Positions 10,433 to 26,079 are shown, counted from the stretch's first letter. The stretch is 64,000 bases of DNA from Escarpia spicata (GCA_963995525.1 OZ023206.1:42701178-42765177); one strand, 5' to 3'. The notes: generated by a model from the sequence alone, not told the origin. Made by a program: numbers and translations.

Positions 10433-13400
10433 CACATAACTAGATTAACCACAAATGGGAATGCATGTTACCGTTTTATCTCCGTCACGTAAGTTACAAG
10501 AACATATTACGTAAGTTATAGGTGTGAAAACTCATCCCCATTTGATATTTTATCTTGTCTAAAGCAGCAGTACATTCAGTACTCACGAGACAAACATGTC
10601 CCATGTCAAAGTGTTCGAACACAATTTATGCATATCACAGCATAACGGTATTTTAAGTGGACTTTTTTCGGCGGACGGATCCTTAATGTGGTCTTACCCC
10701 AAATAGATGTTTTGCATGTTACAAATCTTCACGAAGGCTAGACTGATATCAAGCTACACACATAACTAGATTAACCACAAATGGGAATGCATGTTACCGT
10801 TTTATCTCCGTCACGTAAGTTACAAGAACATATTACGTAAGTTATAGGTGTGAAAACTCATCCCCATTTGATGTTTTATCTTGTCTAAAGCAGCAGTACA
10901 TTCAGTACTCACGAGACAAACATGTCCCATGTCAAAGTGTTCGAACCAAATTTATGCATATCACAGCATAACGGTATTTTAAGTGCACTTTTTTCGGCGG
11001 ACGGATCCTTAATGTGGTCTTACCCCAAATAGATGTTTTGCATGTTACAAATCTTCACGAAGGCTAGACTGATATCAAGCTACACACATAACTAGATTAA
11101 CCACAAATGGGAATGCATGTTACCGTTTTATCTCCGTCACGTAAGTTACAAGAACATATTACGTAAGTTATAGGTGTGAAAACTCATCCCCATTTGATGT
11201 TTTATCTTGTCTAAAGCAGCAGTACATTCAGTACTCACGAGACAAACATGTTCCATGTCAAAGTGTTCGAACAAAATTTATGCATATCACAGCATAACGG
11301 TATTTTAAGTGGACTTTTTTCGGCGGACGGATCCTTAATGTGGTCTTACCCCAAATAGATGTTTTGCATGTTACAAATCTTCACGAAGGCTAGACTGATA
11401 TCAAGCTACACACATAACTAGATTAACCACAAATGGGAATGCATGTTACCGTTTTATCTCCGTCACGTAAGTTACAAGAACATATTACGTAAGTTATAGG
11501 TGTGAAAACTCATCCCCATTTGATGTTTTATCTTGTCTAAAGCAGCAGTACATTCAGTACTCACGAGACAAACATGTCCCATGTCAAAGTGTTCGAACAC
11601 AATTTATGCATATCACAGCATAACGGTATTTTAAGTGAACTTTTTTCGGCGGACGGATCCTTAATGTGGTCTTACCCCAAATAGATGTTTTGCATGTTAC
11701 AAATCTTCACGAAGGCTAGACTGATATCAAGCTACACACATAACTAGATTAACCACAAATGGGAATGCATGTTACCGTTTTATCTCCGTCACGTAAGTTA
11801 CAAGAACATATTACGTAAGTTATAGGTGTGAAAACTTATCCCCATTTGATGTTTTATCTTGTCTAAAGCAGCAGTACATTCAGTACTCACGAGACAAACA
11901 TGTCCCATGTCAAAGTGTTCGAACAAAATTTATGCATATCACAGCATAACGGTATTTTAAGTGGACTTTTTTCGGCGGACGGATCCTTAATGTGGTCTTA
12001 CCCCAAATAGATGTTTTGCATGTTACAAATCTTCACGAAGGCTAGACTGATATCAAGCTACACACATAACTAGATTAACCACAAATGGGAATGCATGTTA
12101 CCGTTTTATCTCCGTCACGTAAGTTACAAGAACATATTACGTAAGTTATAGGTGTGAAAACTCATCCCCATTTGATGTTTTATCTTGTCTAAAGCAGCAG
12201 TACATTCAGTACTCACGAGACAAACATGTCCCATGTCAAAGTGTTCGAACAAAATGTATGCATATCACAGCATAACGGTATTTTAAGTGGACTTTTTTCG
12301 GCGGACGGATCCTTAATGTGGTCTTACCCCAAATAGATGTTTTGCATGTTACAAATCTTCACGAAGGCTAGACTGATATCAAGCTACACACATAACTAGA
12401 TTAACCACAAATGGGAATGCATGTTACCGTTTTATCTCCGTCACGTAAGTTACAAGAACATATTACGTAAGTTATAGGTGTGAAAACTCATCCCCATTTG
12501 ATGTTTTATCTTGTCTAAAGCAGCAGTACATTCAGTACTCACGAGACAAACATGTCCCATGTCAAAGTGTTCGAGCACAATTTATGCATATCACAGCATA
12601 ACGGTATTTTAAGTGAACTTTTTTCGGCGGACGGATCCTTAATGTGGTCTTACCCCAAATAGATGTTTTGCATGTTACAAATCTTCACGAAGGCTAGACT
12701 GATATCAAGCTACACACATAACTAGATTAACCACAAATGGGAATGCATGTTACCGTTTTATCTCCGTCACGTAAGTTACAAGATCATATTACGTAAGTTA
12801 TAGGTGTGAAAACTTATCCCCATTTGATGTTTTATCTTGTCTAAAGCAGCAGTACATTCAGTACTCACGAGACAAACATGTCCCATGTCAAAGTGTTCGA
12901 ACAAAATTTATGCATATCACAGCATAACGGTATTTTAAGTGGACTTTTTTCGGCGGACGGATCCTTAATGTGGTCTTACCCCAAATAGATGTTTTGCATG
13001 TTACAAATCTTCACGAAGGCTAGACTGATATCAAGCTACACACATAACTAGATTAACCACAAATGGGAATGCATGTTACCGTTTTATCTCCGTCACGTAA
13101 GTTACAAGAACATATTACGTAAGTTATAGGTGTGAAAACTCATCCCCATTTGATGTTTTATCTTGTCTAAAGCAGCAGTACATTCAGTACTCACGAGACA
13201 AACATGTCCCATGTCAAAGTGTTCGAACACAATTTATGCATATCACAGCATAACGGTATTTTAAGTGAACTTTTTTCGGCGGACGGATCCTTAATGTGGT
13301 CTTACCCCAAATAGATGTTTTGCATGTTACAAATCTTCACGAAGGCTAGACTGATATCAAGCTACACACATAACTAGATTAACCACAAATGGGAATGCAT

Positions 13401-16400
13401 GTTACCGTTTTATCTCCGTCACGTAAGTTACAAGATCATATTACGTAAGTTATAGGTGTGAAAACTTATCCCCATTTGATGTTTTATCTTGTCTAAAGCA
13501 GCAGTACATTCAGTACTCACGAGACAAACATGTCCCATGTCAAAGTGTTCGAACCAAATTTATGCATATCACAGCATAACGGTATTTTAAGTGCACTTTT
13601 TTCGGCGGACGGTTCCTTAATGTGGTCTTACCCCAAATAGATGTTTTGCATGTTACAAATCTTCACGAAGGCTAGACTGATATCAAGCTACACACATAAC
13701 TAGATTAACCACAAATGGGAATGCATGTTACCGTTTTATCTCCGTCACGTAAGTTACAAGAACATATTACGTAAGTTATAGGTGTGAAAACTCATCCCCA
13801 TTTGATGTTTTATCTTGTCTAAAGCAGCAGTACATTCAGTACTCACGAGACAAACATGTTCCATGTCAAAGTGTTCGAACAAAATTTATTCATATCACAG
13901 CATAACGGTATTTTAAGTGGACTTTTTTCGGCGGACGGATCCTTAATGTGGTCTTACCCCAAATAGATGTTTTGCATGTTACAAATCTTCACGAAGGCTA
14001 GACTGATATCAAGCTACACACATAACTAGATTAACCACAAATGGGAATGCATGTTACCGTTTTATCTCCGTCACGTAAGTTACAAGAACATATTACGTAA
14101 GTTATAGGTGTGAAAACTCATCCCCATTTGATGTTTTATCTTGTCTAAAGCAGCAGTACATTCAGTACTCACGAGACAAACATGTCCCATGTCAAAGTGT
14201 TCGAACACAATTTATGCATATCACAGCATAACGGTATTTTAAGTGAACTTTTTTCGGCGGACGGATCCTTAATGTGGTCTTACCCCAAATAGATGTTTTG
14301 CATGTTACAAATCTTCACGAAGGCTAGACTGATATCAAGCTACACACATAACTAGATTAACCACAAATGGGAATGCATGTTACCGTTTTATCTCCGTCAC
14401 GTAAGTTACAAGAACATATTACGTAAGTTATAGGTGTGAAAACTTATCCCCATTTGATGTTTTATCTTGTCTAAAGCAGCAGTACATTCAGTACTCACGA
14501 GACAAACATGTCCCATGTCAAAGTGTTCGAACACAATTTATGCATATCACAGCATAACGGTATTTTAAGTGGACTTTTTTCGGCGGACGGATCCTTAATG
14601 TGGTCTTACCCCAAATAGATGTTTTGCATGTTACAAATCTTCACGAAGGCTAGACTGATATCAAGCTACACACATAACTAGATTAACCACAAATGGGAAT
14701 GCATGTTACCGTTTTATCTCCGTCACGTAAGTTACAAGAACATATTACGTAAGTTATAGGTGTGAAAACTCATCCCCATTTGATGTTTTATCTTGTCTAA
14801 AGCAGCAGTACATTCAGTACTCACGAGACAAACATGTCCCATGTCAAAGTGTTCGAACAAAATTTATGCATATCACAGCATAACGGTATTTTAAGTGGAC
14901 TTTTTTCGGCGGACGGATCCTTAATGTGGTCTTACCCCAAATAGATGTTTTGCATGTTACAAATCTTCACGAAGGCTAGACTGATATCAAGCTACACACA
15001 TAACTAGATTAACCACAAATGGGAATGCATGTTACCGTTTTATCTCCGTCACGTAAGTTACAAGAACATATTACGTAAGTTATAGGTGTGAAAACTCATC
15101 CCCATTTGATGTTTTATCTTGTCTAAAGCAGCAGTACATTCAGTACTCACGAGACAAACATGTCCCATGTCAAAGTGTTCGAGCACAATTTATGCATATC
15201 ACAGCATAACGGTATTTTAAGTGAACTTTTTTCGGCGGACGGATCCTTAATGTGGTCTTACCCCAAATAGATGTTTTGCATGTTACAAATCTTCACGAAG
15301 GCTAGACTGATATCAAGCTACACACATAACTAGATTAACCACAAATGGGAATGCATGTTACCGTTTTATCTCCGTCACGTAAGTTACAAGAACATATTAC
15401 GTAAGTTATAGGTGTGAAAACTCATCCCCATTTGATGTTTTATCTTGTCTAAAGCAGCAGTACATTCAGTACTCACGAGACAAACATGTCCCATGTCAAA
15501 GTGTTCGAACACAATTTATGCATATCACAGCATAACGGTATTTTAAGTGAACTTTTTTCGGCGGACGGATCCTTAATGTGGTCTTACCCCAAATAGATGT
15601 TTTGCATGTTACAAATCTTCACGAAGGCTAGACTGATATCAAGCTACACACATAACTAGATTAACCACAAATGGGAATGCATGTTACCGTTTTATCTCCG
15701 TCACGTAAGTTACAAGAACATATTACGTAAGTTATAGGTGTGAAAACTTATCCCCATTTGATGTTTTATCTTGTCTAAAGCAGCAGTACATTCAGTACTC
15801 ACGAGACAAACATGTCCCATGTCAAAGTGTTCGAACAAAATTTATGCATATCACAGCATAACGGTATTTTAAGTGGACTTTTTTCGGCGGACGGATCCTT
15901 AATGTGGTCTTACCCCAAATAGATGTTTTGCATGTTACAAATCTTCACGAAGGCTATACTGATATCAAGCTACACACATAACTAGATTAACCACAAATGG
16001 GAATGCATGTTACCGTTTTATCTCCGTCACGTAAGTTACAAGAACATATTACGTAAGTTATAGGTGTGAAAACTCATCCCCATTTGATGTTTTATCTTGT
16101 CTAAAGCAGCAGTACATTCAGTACTCACGAGACAAACATGTCCCATGTCAAAGTGTTCGAACACAATTTATGCATATCACAGCATAACGGTATTTTAAGT
16201 GAACTTTTTTCGGCGGACGGATCCTTAATGTGGTCTTACCCCAAATAGATGTTTTGCATGTTACAAATCTTCACGAAGGCTAGACTGATATCAAGCTACA
16301 CACATAACTAGATTAACCACAAATGGGAATGCATGTTACCGTTTTATCTCCGTCACGTAAGTTACAAGAACATATTACGTAAGTTATAGGTGTGAAAACT

Positions 16401-16626
16401 TATCCCCATTTGATGTTTTATCTTGTCTAAAGCAGCAGTACATTCAGTACTCACGAGACAAACATGTCCCATGTCAAAGTGTTCGAACAAAATTTATGCA
16501 TATCACAGCATAACGGTATTTTAAGTGGAATTTTTTCGGCGGACGGATCCTTAATGTGGTCTTACCCCAAATAGATGTTTTGCATGTTACAAATCTTCAC
16601 GAAGGCTATACTGATATCAAGCTACA

Positions 16627-16952
16627 CACATAACTAGATTAACCACAAATGGGAATGCATGTTACCGTTTTATCTCCGTCACGTAAGTTACAAGAACATA
16701 TTACGTAAGTTAAAGGTGTGAAAACTCATCCCCATTTGATGTTTTATCTTGTCTAAAGCAGCAGTACATTCAGTACTCACGAGACAAACATGTCCCATTT
16801 CAAAGTGTTCGAACACAATTTATGCATATCACAGCATAACGGTATTTTAAGTGGACTTTTTTCGGCGGACGGATCCTTAATGTGGTCTTACCCCAAATAT
16901 ATGTTTTGCATGTTACAAATCTTCACGAAGGCTAGACTGATATCAAGGTACA
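16627..16952 (+). repeat. Isolated early copy of the p87A/p173T/p322G monomer type (M52)
   Basis: M52 carries p87 A, p173 T, p190 C, p274 T and p322 G, and follows a p309 T monomer (M51). The same pair of types recurs ten kilobases later as part of the nine-monomer HOR. M52 lacks the p298 T found in M83, M92, M100 and M115, so it resembles the M90/M98/M107/M122 form. It may be a relative of the source of that HOR or a later spread from it. Confidence 0.7.
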
Positions 16953-18582
16953 CACATAACTAGATTAACCACAAATGGGAATGCATGTTACCGTTTTATC
17001 TCCGTCACGTAAGTTACAAGAACATATTACGTAAGTTATAGGTGTGAAAACTCATCCCCATTTGATGTTTTATCTTGTCTAAAGCAGCAGTACATTCAGT
17101 ACTCACGAGACAAACATGTCCCATGTCAAAGTGTTCGAACACAATTTATGCATATCACAGCATAACGGTATTTTAAGTGAACTTTTTTCGGCGGACGGAT
17201 CCTTAATGTGGTCTTACCCCAAATATATGTTTTGCATGTTACAAATCTTCACGAAGGCTAGACTGATATCAAGCTACACACATAACTAGATTAACCACAA
17301 ATGGGAATGCATGTTACCGTTTTATCTCCGTCACGTAAGTTACAAGAACATATTACGTAAGTTATAGGTGTGAAAACTTATCCCCATTTGATGTTTTATC
17401 TTGTCTAAAGCAGCAGTACATTCAGTACTCACGAGACAAACATGTCCCATGTCAAAGTGTTCGAACAAAATTTATGCATATCACAGCATAACGGTATTTT
17501 AAGTGGACTTTTTTCGGCGGACGGATCCTTAATGTGGTCTTACCCCAAATAGATGTTTTGCATGTTACAAATCTTCACGAAGGCTAGACTGATATCAAGC
17601 TACACACATAACTAGATTAACCACAAATGGGAATGCATGTTACCGTTTTATCTCCGTCACGTAAGTTACAAGAACATATTACGTAAGTTATAGGTGTGAA
17701 AACTCATCCCCATTTGATGTTTTATCTTGTCTAAAGCAGCAGTACATTCAGTACTCACGAGACAAACATGTCCCATGTCAAAGTGTTCGAACAAAATTTA
17801 TGCATATCACAGCATAACGGTATTTTAAGTGGACTTTTTTCGGCGGACGGATCCTTAATGTGGTCTTACCCCAAATATATGTTTTGCATGTTACAAATCT
17901 TCACGAAGGCTAGACTGATATCAAGCTACACACATAACTAGATTAACCACAAATGGGAATGCATGTTACCGTTTTATCTCCGTCACGTAAGTTACAAGAT
18001 CATATTACGTAAGTTATAGGTGTGAAAACTTATCCCCATTTGATGTTTTATCTTGTCTAAAGCAGCAGTACATTCAGTACTCACGAGACAAACATGTCCC
18101 ATGTCAAAGTGTTCGAACACAATTTATGCATATCACAGCATAACGGTATTTTAAGTGAACTTTTTTCGGCGGACGGATCCTTAATGTGGTCTTACCCCAA
18201 ATAGATGTTTTGCATGTTACAAATCTTCACGAAGGCTAGACTGATATCAAGCTACACACATAACTAGATTAATCACAAATGGGAATGCATGTTACCGTTT
18301 TATCTCCGTCACGTAAGTTACAAGAACATATTACGTAAGTTATAGGTGTGAAAACTCATCCCCATTTGATGTTTTATCTTGTCTAAAGCAGCAGTACATT
18401 CAGTACTCACGAGACAAACATGTTCCATGTCAAAGTGTTCGAACAAAATTTATGCATATCACAGCATAACGGTATTTTAAGTGGACTTTTTTCGGCGGAC
18501 GGATCCTTAATGTGGTCTTACCCCAAATAGATGTTTTGCATGTTACAAATCTTCACGAAGGCTAGACTGATATCAAGCTACA

Positions 18583-20538
18583 CACATAACTAGATTAACC
18601 ACAAATGGGAATGCATGTTACCGTTTTATCTCCGTCACGTAAGTTACAAGAACATATTACGTAAGTTATAGGTGTGAAAACTCATCCCCATTTGATGTTT
18701 TATCTTGTCTAAAGCAGCAGTACATTCAGTACTCACGAGACAAACATGTCCCATGTCAAAGTGTTCGAACACAATTTATGCATATCACAGCATAACGGTA
18801 TTTTAAGTGAACTTTTTTCGGCGGACGGATCCTTAATGTGGTCTTACCCCAAATAGATGTTTTGCATGTTACAAATCTTCACGAAGGCTAGACTGATATC
18901 AAGCTACACACATAACTAGATTAACCACAAATGGGAATGCATGTTACCGTTTTATCTCCGTCACGTAAGTTACAAGAACATATTACGTAAGTTATAGGTG
19001 TGAAAACTTATCCCCATTTGATGTTTTATCTTGTCTAAAGCAGCAGTACATTCAGTACTCACGAGACAAACATGTCCCATGTCAAAGTGTTCGAACAAAA
19101 TTTATGCATATCACAGCATAACGGTATTTTAAGTGGACTTTTTTCGGCGGACGGATCCTTAATGTGGTCTTACCCCAAATAGATGTTTTGCATGTTACAA
19201 ATCTTCACGAAGGCTAGACTGATATCAAGCTACACACATAACTAGATTAACCACAAATGGGAATGCATGTTACCGTTTTATCTCCGTCACGTAAGTTACA
19301 AGAACATATTACGTAAGTTATAGGTGTGAAAACTCATCCCCATTTGATGTTTTATCTTGTCTAAAGCAGCAGTACATTCAGTACTCACGAGACAAACATG
19401 TCCCATGTCAAAGTGTTCGAACAAAATTTATGCATATCACAGCATAACGGTATTTTAAGTGGACTTTTTTCGGCGGACGGATCCTTAATGTGGTCTTACC
19501 CCAAATATATGTTTTGCATGTTACAAATCTTCACGAAGGCTAGACTGATATCAAGCTACACACATAACTAGATTAACCACAAATGGGAATGCATGTTACC
19601 GTTTTATCTCCGTCACGTAAGTTACAAGAACATATTACGTAAGTTATAGGTGTGAAAACTCATCCCCATTTGATGTTTTATCTTGTCTAAAGCAGCAGTA
19701 CATTCAGTACTCACGAGACAAACATGTTCCATATCAAAGTGTTCGAACAAAATTTATGCATATCACAGCATAACGGTATTTTAAGTGGACTTTTTTCGGC
19801 GGACGGATCCTTAATGTGGTCTTACCCCAAATAGATGTTTTGCATGTTACAAATCTTCACGAAGGCTAGACTGATATCAAGCTACACACATAACTAGATT
19901 AACCACAAATGGGAATGCATGTTACCGTTTTATCTCCGTCACGTAAGTTACAAGAACATATTACGTAAGTTATAGGTGTGAAAACTCATCCCCATTTGAT
20001 GTTTTATCTTGTCTAAAGCAGCAGTACATTCAGTACTCACGAGACAAACATGTCCCATGTCAAAGTGTTCGAGCACAATTTATGCATATCACAGCATAAC
20101 GGTATTTTAAGTGAACTTTTTTCGGCGGACGGATCCTTAATGTGGTCTTACCCCAAATAGATGTTTTGCATGTTACAAATCTTCACGAAGGCTAGACTGA
20201 TATCAAGCTACACACATAACTAGATTAACCACAAATGGGAATGCATGTTACCGTTTTATCTCCGTCACGTAAGTTACAAGATCATATTACGTAAGTTATA
20301 GGTGTGAAAACTTATCCCCATTTGATGATTTATCTTGTCTAAAGCAGCAGTACATTCAGTACTCACGAGACAAACATGTCCCATGTCAAAGTGTTCGAAC
20401 AAAATTTATGCATATCACAGCATAACGGTATTTTAAGTGGACTTTTTTCGGCGGACGGATCCTTAATGTGGTCTTACCCCAAATATATGTTTTGCATGTT
20501 ACAAATCTTCACGAAGGCTAGACTGATATCAAGCTACA
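18583..20538 (+). repeat. Six-monomer HOR copy, M58-M63
   Basis: The six types follow in order. The last copy, M63, has a private T to A at p117. Length is 1956 bp, six exact units. Confidence 0.75.
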
Positions 20539-23471
20539 CACATAACTAGATTAACCACAAATGGGAATGCATGTTACCGTTTTATCTCCGTCACGTAAGT
20601 TACAAGAACATATTACGTAAGTTATAGGTGTGAAAACTCATCCCCATTTGATGTTTTATCTTGTCTAAAGCAGCAGTACATTCAGTACTCACGAGACAAA
20701 CATGTCCCATGTCAAAGTGTTCGAACACAATTTATGCATATCACAGCATAACGGTATTTTAAGTGAACTTTTTTCGGCGGACGGATCCTTAATGTGGTCT
20801 TACCCCAAATAGATGTTTTGCATGTTACAAATCTTCACGAAGGCTAGACTGATATCAAGCTACACACATAACTAGATTAACCACAAATGGGAATGCATGT
20901 TACCGTTTTATCTCCGTCACGTAAGTTACAAGAACATATTACGTAAGTTATAGGTGTGAAAACTTATCCCCATTTGATGTTTTATCTTGTCTAAAGCAGC
21001 AGTACATTCAGTACTCACGAGACAAACATGTCCCATGTCAAAGTGTTCGAACAAAATTTATGCATATCACAGCATAACGGTATTTTAAGTGGACTTTTTT
21101 CGGCGGACGGATCCTTAATGTGGTCTTACCCCAAATAGATGTTTTGCATGTTACAAATCTTCACGAAGGCTAGACTGATATCAAGCTACACACATAACTA
21201 GATTAACCACAAATGGGAATGCATGTTACCGTTTTATCTCCGTCACGTAAGTTACAAGAACATATTACGTAAGTTATAGGTGTGAAAACTCATCCCCATT
21301 TGATGTTTTATCTTGTCTAAAGCAGCAGTACATTCAGTACTCACGAGACAAACATGTCCCACGTCAAAGTGTTCGAACAAAATTTATGCATATCACAGCA
21401 TAACGGTATTTTAAGTGGACTTTTTTCGGCGGACGGATCCTTAATGTGGTCTTACCCCAAATATATGTTTTGCATGTTACAAATCTTCACGAAGGCTAGA
21501 CTGATATCAAGCTACACACATAACTAGATTAACCACAAATGGGAATGCATGTTACCGTTTTATCTCCGTCACGTAAGTTACAAGAACATATTACGTAAGT
21601 TATAGGTGTGAAAACTCATCCCCATTTGATGTTTTATCTTGTCTAAAGCAGCAGTACATTCAGTACTCACGAGACAAACATGTTCCATATCAAAGTGTTC
21701 GAACAAAATTTATGCATATCACAGCATAACGGTATTTTAAGTGGACTTTTTTCGGCGGACGGATCCTTAATGTGGTCTTACCCCAAATAGATGTTTTGCA
21801 TGTTACAAATCTTCACGAAGGCTAGACTGATATCAAGCTACACACATAACTAGATTAACCACAAATGGGAATGCATATTACCGTTTTATCTCCGTCACGT
21901 AAGTTACAAGAACATATTACGTAAGTTATAGGTGTGAAAACTCATCCCCATTTGATGTTTTATCTTGTCTAAAGCAGCAGTACATTCAGTACTCACGAGA
22001 CAAACATGTCCCATGTCAAAGTGTTCGAGCACAATTTATGCATATCACAGCATAACGGTATTTTAAGTGAACTTTTTTCGGCGGACGGATCCTTAATGTG
22101 GTCTTACCCCAAATAGATGTTTTGCATGTTACAAATCTTCACGAAGGCTAGACTGATATCAAGCTACACACATAACTAGATTAACCACAAATGGGAATGC
22201 ATGTTACCGTTTTATCTCCGTCACGTAAGTTACAAGAACATATTACGTAAGTTATAGGTGTGAAAACTCATCCCCATTTGATGTTTTATCTTGCCTAAAG
22301 CAGCAGTACATTCAGTACTCACGAGACAAACATGTCCCATGTCAAAGTGTTCGAACAAAATTTATGCATATCACAGCATAACGGTATTTTAAGTGGACTT
22401 TTTTCGGCGGACGGATCCTTAATGTGGTCTTACCCCAAATATATGTTTTGCATGTTACAAATCTTCACGAAGGCTAGACTGATATCAAGCTACACACATA
22501 ACTAGATTAACCACAAATGGGAATGCATGTTACCGTTTTATCTCCGTCACGTAAGTTACAAGAACATATTACGTAAGTTATAGGTGTGAAAACTCATCCC
22601 CATTTGATGTTTTATCTTGTCTAAAGCAGCAGTACATTCAGTACTCACGAGACAAACATGTTCCATATCAAAGTGTTCGAACAAAATTTATGCATATCAC
22701 AGCATAACGGTATTTTAAGTGGACTTTTTTCGGCGGACGGATCCTTAATGTGGTCTTACCCCAAATAGATGTTTTGCATGTTACAAATCTTCACGAAGGC
22801 TAGACTGATATCAAGCTACACACATAACTAGATTAACCACAAATGGGAATGCATGTTACCGTTTTATCTCCGTCACGTAAGTTACAAGAACATATTACGT
22901 AAGTTATAGGTGTGAAAACTCATCCCCATTTGATGTTTTATCTTGTCTAAAGCAGCAGTACATTCAGTACTCACGAGACAAACATGTCCCATGTCAAAGT
23001 GTTCGAGCACAATTTATGCATATCACAGCATAACGGTATTTTAAGTGAACTTTTTTCGGCGGACGGATCCTTAATGTGGTCTTACCCCAAATAGATGTTT
23101 TGCATGTTACAAATCTTCACGAAGGCTAGACTGATATCAAGCTACACACATAACTAGATTAACCACAAATGGGAATGCATGTTACCGTTTTATCTCCGTC
23201 ACGTAAGTTACAAGATCATATTACGTAAGTTATAGGTGTGAAAACTTATCCCCATTTGATGTTTATCTTGTCTAAAGCAGCAGTACATTCAGTACTCACG
23301 AGACAAACATGTCCCATGTCAAAGTGTTCGAACAAAATTTATGCATATCACAGCATAACGGTATTTTAAGTGGACTTTTTTCGGCGGACGGATCCTTAAT
23401 GTGGTCTTACCCCAAATATATGTTTTGCATGTTACAAATCTTCACGAAGGCTAGACTGATATCAAGCTACA
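20539..23471 (+). repeat. Expanded six-monomer HOR copy, M64-M72, with internal three-monomer duplication
   Basis: M64-M68 give types (i) to (v). Types (iii) to (v) then occur a second time as M69-M71 before type (vi), M72, closes the copy. The 978-bp blocks 21191-22168 and 22169-23146 therefore look like a tandem duplication. Each has its own later changes: p172 C in M66, p35 A in M68, p127 C in M69. M72 is 325 bp. Confidence 0.7.
23147..23471 (+). repeat. Monomer M72, 325 bp, one T lost at p116-119
   Basis: The run TTTT after GATG is reduced to TTT (near 23261). It is the only length change in the window that is not in the p231-236 T run, and I found it in no other copy. It could be real or a consensus error in the assembly. 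Confidence 0.75.
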
Positions 23472-26079
23472 CACATAACTAGATTAACCACAAATGGGAA
23501 TGCATGTTACCGTTTTATCTCCGTCACGTAAGTTACAAGAACATATTACGTAAGTTATAGGTGTGAAAACTCATCCCCATTTGATGTTTTATCTTGTCTA
23601 AAGCAGCAGTACATTCAGTACTCACGAGACAAACATGTCCCATGTCAAAGTGTTCGAACACAATTTATGCATATCACAGCATAACGGTATTTTAAGTGAA
23701 CTTTTTTCGGCGGACGGATCCTTAATGTGGTCTTACCCCAAATAGATGTTTTGCATGTTACAAATCTTCACGAAGGCTAGACTGATATCAAGCTACACAC
23801 ATAACTAGATTAACCACAAATGGGAATGCATGTTACCGTTTTATCTCCGTCACGTAAGTTACAAGAACATATTACGTAAGTTATAGGTGTGAAAACTTAT
23901 CCCCATTTGATGTTTTATCTTGTCTAAAGCAGCAGTACATTCAGTACTCACGAGACAAACATGTCCCATGTCAAAGTGTTCGAACAAAATTTATGCATAT
24001 CACAGCATAACGGTATTTTAAGTGGACTTTTTTCGGCGGACGGATCCTTAATGTGGTCTTACCCCAAATATATGTTTTGCATGTTACAAATCTTCACGAA
24101 GGCTAGACTGATATCAAGCTACACACATAACTAGATTAACCACAAATGGGAATGCATGTTACCGTTTTATCTCCGTCACGTAAGTTACAAGAACATATTA
24201 CGTAAGTTATAGGTGTGAAAACTCATCCCCATTTGATGTTTTATCTTGTCTAAAGCAGCAGTACATTCAGTACTCACGAGACAAACATGTCCCATGTCAA
24301 AGTGTTCGAACACAATTTATGCATATCACAGCATAACGGTATTTTAAGTGAACTTTTTTCGGCGGACGGATCCTTAATGTGGTCTTACCCCAAATAGATA
24401 TTTTGCATGTTACAAATCTTCACGAAGGCTAGACTGATATCAAGCTACACACATAACTAGATTAACCACAAATGGGAATGCATGTTACCGTTTTATCTCC
24501 GTCACGTAAGTTACAAGAACATATTACGTAAGTTATAGGTGTGAAAACTTATCCCCATTTGATGTTTTATCTTGTCTAAAGCAGCAGTACATTCAGTACT
24601 CACGAGACAAACATGTCCCATGTCAAAGTGTTCGAACAAAATTTATGCATATCACAGCATAACGGTATTTTAAGTGGACTTTTTTCGGCGGACGGATCCT
24701 TAATGTGGTCTTACCCCAAATAGATGTTTTGCATGTTACAAATCTTCACGAAGGCTAGACTGATATCAAGCTACACACATAACTAGATTAACCACAAATG
24801 GGAATGCATGTTACCGTTTTATCTCCGTCACGTAAGTTACAAGAACATATTACGTAAGTTATAGGTGTGAAAACTCATCCCCATTTGATGTTTTATCTTG
24901 TCTAAAGCAGCAGTACATTCAGTACTCACGAGACAAACATGTCCCATGTCAAAGTGTTCGAACAAAATTTATGCATATCACAGCATAACGGTATTTTAAG
25001 TGGACTTTTTTCGGCGGACGGATCCTTAATGTGGTCTTACCCCAAATATATGTTTTGCATGTTACAAATCTTCACGAAGGCTAGACTGATATCAAGCTAC
25101 ACACATAACTAGATTAACCACAAATGGGAATGCATGTTACCGTTTTATCTCCGTCACGTAAGTTACAAGAACATATTACGTAAGTTATAGGTGTGAAAAC
25201 TCATCCCCATTTGATGTTTTATCTTGTCTAAAGCAGCAGTACATTCAGTACTCACGAGACAAACATGTTCCATATCAAAGTGTTCGAACAAAATTTATGC
25301 ATATCACAGCATAACGGTATTTTAAGTGGACTTTTTTCGGCGGACGGATCCTTAATGTGGTCTTACCCCAAATAGATGTTTTGCATGTTACAAATCTTAA
25401 CGAAGGCTAGACTGATATCAAGCTACACACATAACTAGATTAACCACAAATGGGAATGCATGTTACCGTTTTATCTCCGTCACGTAAGTTACAAGAACAT
25501 ATTACGTAAGTTATAGGTGTGAAAACTCATCCCCATTTGATGTTTTATCTTGTCTAAAGCAGCAGTACATTCAGTACTCACGAGACAAACATGTCCCATG
25601 TCAAAGTGTTCGAGCACAATTTATGCATATCACAGCATAACGGTATTTTAAGTGAACTTTTTTCGGCGGACGGATCCTTAATGTGGTCTTACCCCAAATA
25701 GATGTTTTGCATGTTACAAATCTTCACGAAGGCTAGACTGATATCAAGCTACACACATAACTAGATTAACCACAAATGGGAATGCATGTTACCGTTTTAT
25801 CTCCGTCACGTAAGTTACAAGATCATATTACGTAAGTTATAGGTGTGAAAACTTATCCCCATTTGATGTTTTATCTTGTCTAAAGCAGCAGTACATTCAG
25901 TACTCACGAGACAAACATGTCCCATGTCAAAGTGTTCGAACAAAATTTATGCATATCACAGCATAACGGTATTTTAAGTGGACTTTTTTCGGCGGACGGA
26001 TCCTTAATGTGGTCTTACCCCAAATATATGTTTTGCATGTTACAAATCTTCACGAAGGCTAGACTGATATCAAGCTACA
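23472..26079 (+). repeat. Six-monomer HOR, partial M73-M74 then full copy M75-M80
   Basis: M73 is type (i). M74 has p101 T as in type (ii) but p274 T as in types (iii) and (vi), so it may be a recombinant that deleted several monomers. M75-M80 (24124-26079) then give all six types. M75 has a private G to A at p277, and M78 a private C to A at p298. Confidence 0.7.

Larger units (their letters stand above)
1..18582 (+). repeat. Domain 1: mixed monomers M1-M57 with short local duplications
   Basis: This stretch lacks one regular higher-order unit. It mixes plain copies (p190 A, p228 G), copies with p190 C and p228 A (many also p187 G), and copies with p189 C and p228 C. The last class (M5, M14, M21, M30, M34, M42) does not recur after 13.7 kb in that combination. 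Most class members also carry p70 T and p101 T. Small tandem duplications of one, two and nine monomers are visible and listed separately. From about 15.6 kb a different set begins (p309 T in M49 and M51; p87 A, p173 T and p322 G in M52), which prefigures the HOR at 26-40 kb. Confidence 0.85.
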
